From CAZTHK01 sp964613215 (lineage in GTDB: Bacteria > Krumholzibacteriota > Krumholzibacteriia > Krumholzibacteriales > CAZTHK01), in contig CAZTHK010000019.1 of the NCBI GenBank assembly GCA_964613215.1, forward strand, positions 3,893-67,892: a stretch of 64,000 bases of DNA. The letters are read 5' to 3'. Made by a program: the position numbers and the translations under genes. The number at the start of each line of letters is the position of its first letter. Positions within the stretch are counted from its first letter, which is position 1. The notes beneath the pieces are model-generated. The model saw only the letters and a program-made list of their open reading frames with translations, was not told where the DNA came from and searched no databases. Shown here piece by piece: positions 56,485 to 64,000 of this stretch.

Positions 56485-58095
56485 TTAGAATTTTTCATCA
56501 TACCTTGTCCACAGCAGGTCGCCCAGTTCCCAGGCCTTCTCTACCACCCTGTTTCCCTGTTCCACAGTATATTCTGTCAGGAAGCGACGGCGTTCGTTAG
56601 AATCCTTAATATCCACTGCTCTCCTTTCGAACTCCTCCTGGCCGTCCAGCAGTTCCTTCTGGATTGGATCCAGAACCTCCCTTACATCGTAGCGCATATC
56701 TCCCCACCGCTGGGCGGTCAGGGTGCCCAGGCGGTTGAATGCCCACCAGGCTGAATTCCGGGTGTATCCATCCGGCCTTCCCGGTGTCTTGTACGGTTCG
56801 GCAATATCGCTTACTCCGCAGTAAACGGGAATGTATACCGAGGTTGCTATATTGTCCATGGCCAGCCAGACTACTCCTCCCACCTCATCGGGCAGCCAGC
56901 TGCGTGACTGTATGATGGTTCCGTACATGGTGTACCAGCGGGCGATGGTCCGCTCGCCCAGAAACCTGATATCTCCCTCATCGGATACATGGAACCATCC
57001 TCCCCGCACATTGTCTATCTCCAGCTGGTCGTAGGGCATGAAGGGATTGGCCAGAGGCGAGACGACCTCTTCGCCCTCCTCATTGGTGGTAGTGATGGTT
57101 CTGGTCATATCGTAGGGGGTGCCCTCGTAGTAATCCTGAAACACCTCGATGATATCCTGGATTGATACCTTCTCATCAGGTTTGACCGAGAAGGGATAGT
57201 TTTCGGAAGTAGGGCTGAAGTTGAGCGATGGAGCCAGCAGGTCGAACACCCTCCACTCCCGCCGCCTTCCCGCAACCGACAGCCTGCTTTCCGGGGCGTA
57301 TACATAGCAGAATTCGAACTCTTCACCCTTCTCCCACCAGCCGTTCTCCTCGGCCACCTTGTATATGTTGTCCGATGCCATGAAGTGATCGGGATCGTCG
57401 AGGTTTATCTCCATGATCCGGCTGGAGTTGGCATTGACAGAAATGTGATCGTCGGGGACCCTCTGAGCTGCCCACACCGCACCGGTTTTACCCTTGCCCG
57501 GACCCACTATCTCGAAGTGCCACACCTCGTTTTTATCCGATATGGTCAGGCACTCCCCCGCATCTATCCAGCCGTATTTTCTGGTCAGACGGTCTGCTAT
57601 CCGGATGGCCTCTCTGGCGGTGGATGCCCTCTGCATCATAATCTTACAGAGGCGCTGGCAGTCGATCAGGCCCTCTTCGGATTGAAGTTCATCTCTTCCT
57701 CCGAAGGTGGATTCCCCCACTCCCACCTGCTTCTCGTTCATACAGGGGTAGGCGGTGTTGATGTATCCGCAGGTCTCTTCCGCCTGGGGTATTGAACCGA
57801 TTTTTTCATGCCGGTAGGCCGGCATGGCCAGTGAATCCTCATCCACCCTCTTATACATGGTTAACATGGCATCTTTGCCGTGCTTCCCCCCCGGCCTGAT
57901 ATCCATCCAGGAGCGGGTTCGGTGGCTGTCGTCGGTGTGGGAGGTGATCACCGAACCATCCACGGTGGCATCCCTGCCCGCCGTTATGGTGGTGCATCCA
58001 TCCGGTACACCTCCCTCCCAGTCGCTTCGGTCCCCGGAGAGAATCATTGCGGGAATAAGTAATGCGGCCAGGGAAACTAACAGAATTTTTCTCAT
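56485..58095 (-). CDS. Exported C69-family dipeptidase
   Basis: This is an N-terminal-nucleophile peptidase of the PepD/C69 family. It has 536 residues from the ATG at 58095; the signal peptide is M-R-K-I-L-L-V-S-L-A-A-L-L-I-P-A-M-I. The catalytic Cys is in D-G-C-T-T-I near residue 34, where family members expose it by cleaving the preceding peptide. It is followed by the family motif G-R-D-A-T-V-D-G-S. Further conserved segments are K-Q-V-G-V-G-E-S-T and G-P-G-K-G-K. It should cleave dipeptides in the periplasm. It has its own candidate promoter. Confidence 0.9.
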   Translation of the reverse strand: MRKILLVSLAALLIPAMILSGDRSDWEGGVPDGCTTITAGRDATVDGSVITSHTDDSHRTRSWMDIRPGGKHGKDAMLTMYKRVDEDSLAMPAYRHEKIGSIPQAEETCGYINTAYPCMNEKQVGVGESTFGGRDELQSEEGLIDCQRLCKIMMQRASTAREAIRIADRLTRKYGWIDAGECLTISDKNEVWHFEIVGPGKGKTGAVWAAQRVPDDHISVNANSSRIMEINLDDPDHFMASDNIYKVAEENGWWEKGEEFEFCYVYAPESRLSVAGRRREWRVFDLLAPSLNFSPTSENYPFSVKPDEKVSIQDIIEVFQDYYEGTPYDMTRTITTTNEEGEEVVSPLANPFMPYDQLEIDNVRGGWFHVSDEGDIRFLGERTIARWYTMYGTIIQSRSWLPDEVGGVVWLAMDNIATSVYIPVYCGVSDIAEPYKTPGRPDGYTRNSAWWAFNRLGTLTAQRWGDMRYDVREVLDPIQKELLDGQEEFERRAVDIKDSNERRRFLTEYTVEQGNRVVEKAWELGDLLWTRYDEKF

Positions 58096-58209
58096 GGATA
58101 TCACACCCCTGGTTTTAAGATTCGGGTTCATCGTATTCTGTCAGAACCGGAAGAGCAAGTGGCCGGTCCCGGCAGGTTTTCCTGATACCGCCGGTATGGC
58201 AGTGCTCAA

Positions 58210-58239
58210 TATATATTATTTTCACGAGAGTTTTGTCAA
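58210..58239 (-). promoter_or_regulatory. Candidate promoter of the C69 dipeptidase gene
   Basis: Minus-strand TTGACA (complement at 58234-58239) with TATATA 18 bases downstream (58210-58215) or TATATT 20 bases downstream. It lies about 115 bases before the ATG. The rest of 58096-58398 shows nothing further. Confidence 0.45.
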
Positions 58240-58398
58240 TTCATATAAAAACAAAATCGTTAGCCGTTCTTAAAATAATGGGTCATACAATTTAACCATA
58301 TCGAATTAAAAAGATAACATTTTGTGCTGATTTCTGGTTTGTGCAAACCCGGGTTTACAGATTTCTTGCGGCTGTTTACACATTACAATAACTAATCG

Positions 58399-58806
58399 TT
58401 AATTGGAATGCGGAAATCTGCCGGAATGTTCACCTGTCAATTCACCCAGTGTTCTGACAATGATGTCAATGGGGCAGGGTTTCTGTAGGAAGACGTCGGC
58501 TCGCAGTTTCAGGCAGTCTTCTTCAGTTTTCTCCCTCGGCAGGGCAGTTAAGATGACAACTGGTATGCTCTCTGAAAAACTATTTCTAATTTTTTTAAGT
58601 AGTTGAAGGCCTTCGTGTTCTTCCGAATCTGAGAGATAGGGGGGAAGGCAGAGGTCCAGGATTATTGCATCGAAATCATCTCTACGGCAAAGATACCCGA
58701 TAGCCTTTTCGCTCCGAGATGCCCATTGCAGGGAGATGCTTTCTGGTAACAGAAGCTTGAAATCTTCGGCAAGGTTTTCGTCATCTTCTACCATCAGTAC
58801 ATTCAT
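58399..58806 (-). CDS. Single-domain response regulator
   Basis: This 135-residue protein consists of a CheY-like receiver only. Acidic pocket E-D-D at residues 7-9, phospho-acceptor Asp in I-I-L-D-L-C-L-P near residue 51, Thr in V-I-L-T-A and Lys in L-Q-K-P are all present. There is an insertion after the phospho-Asp (Y-L-S-D-S-E-E-H-E-G). It lies 116 bases downstream of the NtrC-type regulator on the same strand and is probably a relay or an output-less partner of the sensor encoded further upstream. Confidence 0.88.
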   Translation of the reverse strand: MNVLMVEDDENLAEDFKLLLPESISLQWASRSEKAIGYLCRRDDFDAIILDLCLPPYLSDSEEHEGLQLLKKIRNSFSESIPVVILTALPREKTEEDCLKLRADVFLQKPCPIDIIVRTLGELTGEHSGRFPHSN

Positions 58807-58922
58807 GTGCTCGCTCTTTCGATTTCCGGTTAATGTTACAACTCAGTTGTCAGAGCAAAAAGCGAGCCCGGCGCAGCGAGGATTTTGACGGATCAATTGT
58901 TGAGATATGAAGTATTGTGTAT

Positions 58923-60272
58923 TTAAGAATCCGGCCGTACTATTCCCCTTCTCTTCATCATCTTGTCCAGTCCCTGTCTGGTGATTCCCATTCTTCTGGC
59001 AGCTTCGCTGACATTCCAGCTACATTCATTCAGGATTGTTCTGATGTAATTTTTTTCAAACCGTTCTATAACTTCTTCTTTTGCCCTTTTGTAGTCAAGC
59101 TCCATCACACCGGGCGCCAGCAGGGGGGCTATCAGTTCCTCTCCTATGATCTCCCCTTTAAGATGAACCAGAGCGTATTCGAGTACATTCTCGAGTTCAC
59201 GAACGTTTCCAGGCCAGTCCCATGCCATAAGACGGCTAAGAGCCGCTGAACTCAACCGGCATTTATTCTTTTTCATCTCGCGGGCCTTACGGTTCAGGAA
59301 GGATTGAGCCAGCAGCGGAATATCTTCCCTCTTTTCCCTTAATGGGGTAGTATTAACCGGGATCACTCGGAGCCTGTAGTACAAATCTTCCCTGAATTTG
59401 CCTGCATCCACCATTTTCCGCAGGTCACGGTTTGTAGCTGCAATGACCCTGACATCAATTTCTATTTCCCGGCTGCCTCCCACCCGCTGTATCTTGTTAT
59501 CCTGAAGAACCCGGAGGAGTTTAGCCTGCAGGTTGCCATCCATCTCGGATACTTCATCCAGAAATATAGTCCCCCGCTGGGCGAGTTCGAATTTTCCGAT
59601 CTTCCTTCTTATTGCGCCAGTAAAAGCTCCCTTTTCATGCCCGAACAGTTCGCTTTCTGCCAGGTTGTCCGGAATGGCTGAACAGAGGACAGGCACGAAC
59701 ATATTTTTGCTCCTGCCGCTTTGATTGTGAATCTCTCTAGCAACCAGCTCCTTTCCTGTGCCGGTTTCTCCGGTTATTAAAACCGTGCTTGATGTTTTTG
59801 CAACCATGGCAATCTTGTCGAATAACTCTTTCATTGCCGGGGATTTTCCCATTAACTTGCCGCTCTTCTCGTTTACCTCCTGGCGAAGAGTCTCTTTTTC
59901 CCGGAAGAGAAATGCCTCCTCTATAGCCCTTTCGATTTGAGCCGAAATATGTTCGATGGAACTAGCTTTTTCGATATATCCGAATGCTCCCAGCCGCCAG
60001 GCATGGGCGGCCATTTCTTCGGGATCATACCTGGTTATCATTATAACCGGTGTCCTGGGCACTTGGGCCCTTATCCTGGATAGTATATCCAGACCGCTGG
60101 TATCACCCAGCTCTATATCCAGTAGTACCACGTCCGGAAGTGTGTCGGCGATCCTCGCTACAACTCCCTTGCCATGGTTTAGAACATCCCAGTGAAAACG
60201 CTCGCCCAGCTGGAAAATGACATCTTCAGTAAATAGCTCATCGTCATCGACCAGCAATACAGATGGTTTCAT
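58923..60272 (-). CDS. NtrC-family sigma-54-dependent response regulator
   Basis: This is a 449-residue activator with three domains. The receiver (1-125) has D-D-D and phospho-Asp in L-L-D-I-E-L-G-D-T. The AAA+ domain (about 140-380) has Walker A G-E-T-G-T-G-K-E, the sigma-54-contacting G-A-F-T-G-A and Walker B T-I-F-L-D-E-V-S. The Fis-type helix-turn-helix is at the end (W-N-V-S-E-A-A-R-R-M-G-I-T-R-Q-G-L). The ATG start overlaps the stop of the sensor kinase (ATGA), so the pair is co-translated. Targets are unknown; a sigma-54-type promoter precedes hsp20 in this window. Confidence 0.95.
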   Translation of the reverse strand: MKPSVLLVDDDELFTEDVIFQLGERFHWDVLNHGKGVVARIADTLPDVVLLDIELGDTSGLDILSRIRAQVPRTPVIMITRYDPEEMAAHAWRLGAFGYIEKASSIEHISAQIERAIEEAFLFREKETLRQEVNEKSGKLMGKSPAMKELFDKIAMVAKTSSTVLITGETGTGKELVAREIHNQSGRSKNMFVPVLCSAIPDNLAESELFGHEKGAFTGAIRRKIGKFELAQRGTIFLDEVSEMDGNLQAKLLRVLQDNKIQRVGGSREIEIDVRVIAATNRDLRKMVDAGKFREDLYYRLRVIPVNTTPLREKREDIPLLAQSFLNRKAREMKKNKCRLSSAALSRLMAWDWPGNVRELENVLEYALVHLKGEIIGEELIAPLLAPGVMELDYKRAKEEVIERFEKNYIRTILNECSWNVSEAARRMGITRQGLDKMMKRRGIVRPDS

Positions 60273-62623
60273 TTTTGTTTGCCTTCACTTTCTCTAACTT
60301 GGTTCCTGCCTGTCTCTGTGGAGTGCAGCCTCATGGTTATGGTTGTCCCTTCTCCGGGTTTACTCGATTTCACCAGTATTTTGCCCTCATACTTTTCCAG
60401 GCTGTTCTTTGCATGGTAGAGTCCCAGACCATGTTCCGGCCCTTTGGTGGTGGTACCCCTTTCAAAGATACTTTTCCACTTCTGTTTATCCATGCCATAT
60501 CCGGTATCGGATATGTCTATGAATATGTATTCGTCCTGGTTTGTAATGGTTACAGACAACTCTTTCCTCTCTGATTTCTCCATGGCTTCGGCTGCATTTA
60601 TAATCACTATCTCCAGACAGGTTTTCAGGCACTCAGAATCTACTCTGGCTACAAGATCTCCCCTGGCGGATATGGCTATTTCATTTATTCCGTATTCTTT
60701 CAGTTTCTCATTCAGAGCTGACGTGGTGCTGTTTACAGCAGTGAGAACGTTGGTGCTGCAAAGACTGAGAGCCTTGCGGCGGATTTCTTTCACTAAGTTT
60801 ATCAAATTCCTGGCAATCGGTGAGATCCTCTTGCAATTCTTTCTGGTGCTCTTATGTGATAGTGAGGATGAGTTGATCTGCTCAATCAGCCCTTCAATTT
60901 TAGCGGTGTGTTCTTCCAATTCTGTAAGGTCAAGTTCCAGTTCTTTCTGCTTTCCGCCGAGAACAGGAAGCTTCCTGAGCAGTCCGCTGGTGAAATCGTT
61001 ATAGGTTTTGATTATTGTTTCCAGACGGCGTATATATTCAGCGAATCGGGTATCATCCGGATCAGGAATAGCATCGCAGTACAGGGCCAAACGCTCCAGA
61101 TTGCTTCTGGCAATTCCGCTGTGCCCGAAAGCTGTCAATGATGCCAGGAGTTCCTCGTATATTCTCTTTGCTTTAATTTTCCTGCGGTCCTGGCTGCGCG
61201 ATTTTGATTTGAATATTGTAATAGCTGAACCAAGTGTAAGGCCAGCGATCAGGCCAACGGCCAGCAGAATCAAGGGGTTTTTACCGGAGCCGGAGGCAAA
61301 GAAGTTTTTATGAAGCTTGACCACATTGATTTTGCCCAGAATGTATATGAGTAGAAGATTAGTTTCCCTGGTCGAAATCATTTCCGCTTCCATTATGTAA
61401 TCGCTGAAGGTTCTTTCACAGATTGGCTGCAGGTCTTCATCGAACATCATTGCTTTATTCTCACCAATGGCAGCTACAATTTCTTTCTCTCCGTTTCTGG
61501 TAAAGTCCTGAACGCATCTTAATATGACGAGAATATTGTTTTGATATTCAAGCTTTCGCTCCAGCCTGCCATTCAGAATCTGTATACTGCCGGACTGGTC
61601 TGATATTATTATCTCCTTCTTTGTATCCCTGTCCATGTCAGCGGAGAAAATTTTATTAATTTCACTATGCATATCCATGTAGAGTTGTACTACACCGGTT
61701 TTCAAATCAATAACTTCGAGCCGGTGGGGATAATTTATATTACCCTTCAATTCCCTGCTTACAATTACTTCATGGATTCCATCTGAATCTATGTCAGATA
61801 CCGTAAAAGCCCATTGATTCATATAAGAAGCGGTCCTTAAGCTCCAGAGAAGGTTAAAATCCTGGTCTAATGCATACAGGTAACTTTGATCATCTGTGAA
61901 ATCATCCACCCGGTAACCGTTATCTACGGATAGGGTTGAGAATATAATTATTGTTTCCCCGGTATTTTGAATATTAATTGTGTATAATTTACTTGCTATC
62001 CCTGCTATCTTGAACGAATCAAGCTTCTTGCCGGTTGCATATGAAAATTTGATCAATTCCCTGGGGATAATGTCGAATCCGGCACAGAGATGACATATTA
62101 TCTCCTTAATTCCGTCATGGTCGAGATCGACAGAATCCTTAATTTTAAATCCCCCGTCCCATTTTCCGCTGTTATCTCTGTCTGATATGGGCAGTGTTTC
62201 CAGTTTTTTTATGAATTCTTGGGTAATGGGATCATAAATTTCCAGCCAGGCAGTTGAATCTGATACAAGAGCTACGATCATCTCACCCCGGCCATCGCCA
62301 TCCAGATCAGAAATATGTACATCCTTTACTCTACCTTTACGGAAGTTAATCTGCCAGTCAGTGTGCCGCTTTTCATCATACAGCGAATATTTTACAACCA
62401 TGCCGCTTATACCTTCCATGGTTCCTCCGAAGGTATAGATCTCCTTTATTCCATCACCGTTACTGTCGCCGGTAGTGAAAAACTCTGTTCTGATAAAAGT
62501 AAAAGTTTCCATTGAGTAGTCCATGTTGTTATTTGCGGATAGTGTTGAAGGGCAGACTGCAAGTAATGAGATGACAATTAACGAAGCCAATCTCCTTGCC
62601 ATTTTTAATGAATTTATACCCAT
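60269..62623 (-). CDS. Sensor histidine kinase with exported FG-GAP/VCBS-like sensor part
   Basis: This 784-residue protein has a signal sequence (about residues 8-30), then about 420 periplasmic residues with repeated calcium-loop motifs (G-D-S-N-G-D-G-I-K-E, D-L-D-G-D-G-R-G-E, D-L-D-H-D-G-I-K-E, D-I-D-S-D-G-I-H-E, D-M-D-R-D-T-K-K-E) that suggest a beta-propeller. A membrane helix follows near residue 455, then a coiled coil. The C-terminal ATPase domain has N-box I-V-I-I-N-A-A-E-A-M, G1 D-I-S-D-T-G-Y-G-M, F-box I-F-E-R-G-T-T-T-K and G2 H-G-L-G-L. No standard H-box (H-E-x-x-x-P/T) is seen; the nearest His residues lie in L-E-E-H-T and L-S-H-K-S. It is coupled to the NtrC-type regulator. Confidence 0.88.
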   Translation of the reverse strand: MGINSLKMARRLASLIVISLLAVCPSTLSANNNMDYSMETFTFIRTEFFTTGDSNGDGIKEIYTFGGTMEGISGMVVKYSLYDEKRHTDWQINFRKGRVKDVHISDLDGDGRGEMIVALVSDSTAWLEIYDPITQEFIKKLETLPISDRDNSGKWDGGFKIKDSVDLDHDGIKEIICHLCAGFDIIPRELIKFSYATGKKLDSFKIAGIASKLYTINIQNTGETIIIFSTLSVDNGYRVDDFTDDQSYLYALDQDFNLLWSLRTASYMNQWAFTVSDIDSDGIHEVIVSRELKGNINYPHRLEVIDLKTGVVQLYMDMHSEINKIFSADMDRDTKKEIIISDQSGSIQILNGRLERKLEYQNNILVILRCVQDFTRNGEKEIVAAIGENKAMMFDEDLQPICERTFSDYIMEAEMISTRETNLLLIYILGKINVVKLHKNFFASGSGKNPLILLAVGLIAGLTLGSAITIFKSKSRSQDRRKIKAKRIYEELLASLTAFGHSGIARSNLERLALYCDAIPDPDDTRFAEYIRRLETIIKTYNDFTSGLLRKLPVLGGKQKELELDLTELEEHTAKIEGLIEQINSSSLSHKSTRKNCKRISPIARNLINLVKEIRRKALSLCSTNVLTAVNSTTSALNEKLKEYGINEIAISARGDLVARVDSECLKTCLEIVIINAAEAMEKSERKELSVTITNQDEYIFIDISDTGYGMDKQKWKSIFERGTTTKGPEHGLGLYHAKNSLEKYEGKILVKSSKPGEGTTITMRLHSTETGRNQVRESEGKQK

Positions 62624-63139
62624 GCGGTGATGATATCATGAATTCCGGCCGGGAGCAAGTAGAGTTAATCCGGTCGAGATTGTAAACCGGTACTAGAGTA
62701 CTGCCAACTGGAGTTGCTATTTTCTTGGCTATCGTCCGGGTTCAGCAATATTCCATACACGGAAATACTCCAGCAAAACCAAGCTAATTGTTAATAATAA
62801 AAAGAGTTAGAAGAAACATGCGGTTATGCATCAATTAGGCAGCCCGCTGGTATTCTAATTGCCATATGGATATACAGACGGTGAAATTTGCTATTAGACC
62901 AGCAATAAAAAGGCAAGATGTCCGGGATAAGAATGGAAAGCTGCAAACAGTTTGGAGGGACTCTCACTGGAGATTTATATCCGAGTGTAAAAGTGGAGAT
63001 GAATGAATCATATTCTTTTCGCTGAAGTGGTTTAGATCAAAAGTGAATTATCCGGGCCTGGTGGTTCCATTAAATGACCGGGTATTCGAAAATAGAGCAC
63101 CGGAGGGGATAAATATTTTTACAGAATGGAGGGGGAATT
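62624..63139. other. Gene-free region before the subtilase remnant
   Basis: This is 516 A+T-rich bases with no convincing gene; the open frame 63043-63243 overlaps the pseudogene and lacks features. No hairpin or repeat was noticed. Confidence 0.4.
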
Positions 63140-63502
63140 ATGAAAGTTGGCAAATCATTTTAACTGTTTCTGGTATTAGTATTATGTCTCTCAACTTCAC
63201 TTTCAGCATCCGGAGAAAAAATCACTGCTGGATTACAACCTAAAATCCGGCTTTCCGGCCATGAGGATTTGATCCCTGTCATTGTTAGATTCAGTTCGCC
63301 TTTGCAGGGAAATCAAATCAGAAATATGCTGGGAAACGGATCAAAGCAGATTAGGCGCGAACGCCTGATCAGTCAGCTCAAATCAGCGATGACTGAAAAC
63401 AGGGATGAGGCCTTTTCAATAATTAATGAATCCTAAATTGAGCGGTTTTCATCTATTGAGTACATTTTATCAGTGTTGAGGGTATTGAGCAAGCCGATTT
63501 AG
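63140..63502 (+). pseudogene. Remnant of a secreted subtilase (signal peptide and propeptide only)
   Basis: An ATG with a strong ribosome site (GGAGGGGG) begins M-K-V-G-K-S-F, then a TAA at 63161-63163 interrupts a signal peptide that continues in frame as L-F-L-V-L-V-L-C-L-S-T-S-L-S-A. The next part (H-E-D-L-I-P-V-I-V-R-F-S-S-P ... R-R-E-R-L-I-S-Q-L-K) resembles the N-terminal inhibitor propeptide of S8 proteases. A second TAA follows I-I-N-E-S, and the frame ends at TAG 63500-63502. No catalytic domain follows. Confidence 0.7.
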
Positions 63503-63641
63503 TAATGGTCGGCCGCTTGTGCGTCAGATAGCTTTTTGGAAGAGACAAATATCAGTGGAGAATGGTATCTTCCTGATAACCGGGCGCATTCTGGACAGAC
63601 GAATCCCCCTTTTGCCTCTATTTTGACATTTTTAGTGGATC

Positions 63642-64000
63642 TTAAGCCCAGGAAAAAACAGGCGGGGAGTTGCAGCGCATCCAGAGAGACCGAAAGCGAA
63701 GATTTTCCCAGGTGGAACGGGTAACCTTGAGAATGATCCTGCCCGCATGACTTACTATCTTAGCGGCAAAATCGATAATCAGACGGCGAACGGTTGTCGG
63801 ATATGAGCTCACCGGCACCACCTGCTCAGCCACATCCTCCTTGAAAGATTCAAGAAGGAAAAAGGACAGGAGCATGATGTAATACCAGGCGGTATTCTGG
63901 TTGAAGCGCTTGAAGGGCAATGTTTCACTGGCGAAGTCCTTAAGGGCTCTGAAGACCAACTCATCAGCTCCTCTGTCGTGGCAGGTTTCGATGATACCCT
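63642..64000 (-). mobile_element. IS1380-type transposase, C-terminal part (cut by window edge)
   Basis: The minus-strand frame runs off the right edge. The residues include D-R-G-A-D-E-L-V-F-R-A-L-K-D-F, then L-P-F-K-R-F-N-Q-N-T-A-W-Y-Y-I-M-L-L and S-Y-P-T-T-V-R-R-L-I-I-D-F-A-A-K-I-V. These fit the C-terminal part of IS1380-family (DDE) transposases, where a conserved R-A-D/E-x-x-x-K-x-L-K precedes F-x-x-N. It ends at a normal stop at 63642. Terminal repeats could not be identified. The stretch 63503-63641 next to it shows no gene. Confidence 0.75.

Overview
The window is a bacterial chromosome segment that contains the replication origin and two copies of an unusual peptide-modification (lanthipeptide-like) system. 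The core genes are of ordinary Gram-negative type: gyrBA, recF, dnaN, dnaA, oriC, rpmH-rnpA-yidD-yidC-jag, mnmE, mnmG, rsmG, parS sites and parAB. Five secreted proteins end in the 'YPNPFNP ... GRxVRTL ... GxYFYR ... TRKMxLLR' type of C-terminal beta-sandwich (FlgD-like, type IX sorting-like). That feature, together with FG-GAP, beta-helix, cohesin-like and dockerin-like modules, points to an uncultured lineage of the FCB group or a neighbour (Eisenbacteria-, Krumholzibacteria-, Latescibacteria- or Zixibacteria-like). The exact phylum cannot be decided from this sequence alone. No tRNA, rRNA or CRISPR array was seen.

Layout. From 1.3 to 13.5 kb on the minus strand: dnaA, dnaN, recF, dciA-like, gyrB, gyrA, a secreted calcium-loop protein and hflX, with several 4-base start/stop overlaps. 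From 13.5 to 14.0 kb: oriC, with perfect DnaA boxes. From 14.0 to 25.9 kb on the plus strand: rpmH to rsmG, three parS sites, a beta-helix lipoprotein, parA, parB, an M23 peptidase and a bactofilin. Strand base composition switches at oriC (C-rich plus strand on the left, G-rich on the right), as expected for two leading strands leaving the origin. From 26 to 30 kb: Hsp20 (with a sigma-54-type promoter) and a large secreted subtilase.

From 30.3 to 33.4 kb is peptide locus 1: a 53-residue Cys/Thr-rich precursor, a HopA1-like putative lyase and a LanC-like cyclase, followed by an APC transporter fused to a PTS EIIA domain. From 35.6 to 49.3 kb are exported proteins, including two giant surface proteins (1831 and 1617 residues) whose last 542 codons, plus the downstream hairpin, are identical at DNA level. 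From 50.0 to 54.1 kb is peptide locus 2: a 45-residue precursor, a HopA1-like lyase, a Ser/Thr-kinase-like protein and a second LanC-like cyclase, next to the broken end of a bleomycin-hydrolase-type peptidase gene. From 54.2 to 62.6 kb: a MenG/UbiE methyltransferase, an AIM24-family protein, a C69 dipeptidase, and a two-component system whose sensor carries an exported propeller-like part and whose regulator is an NtrC-type sigma-54 activator. The right end is decaying: a subtilase pseudogene and an IS1380-type transposase.

How the genes fit together. The most notable system is the paired peptide loci. Both precursors share the motif G-x-I-T-A-T-[KE]-I-T-[MV]-C-x-I-G-G. The three activities that class III and IV lanthipeptide synthetases carry in one protein (kinase, phospho-Ser/Thr lyase, LanC cyclase) are here separate proteins. 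Only locus 2 encodes a kinase, so the two loci may share it. Both cyclases carry a Cys-Cys-Gly zinc motif instead of the usual Cys-His-Gly. Functions and partnerships are inferred from motifs and gene order; no database search was possible.
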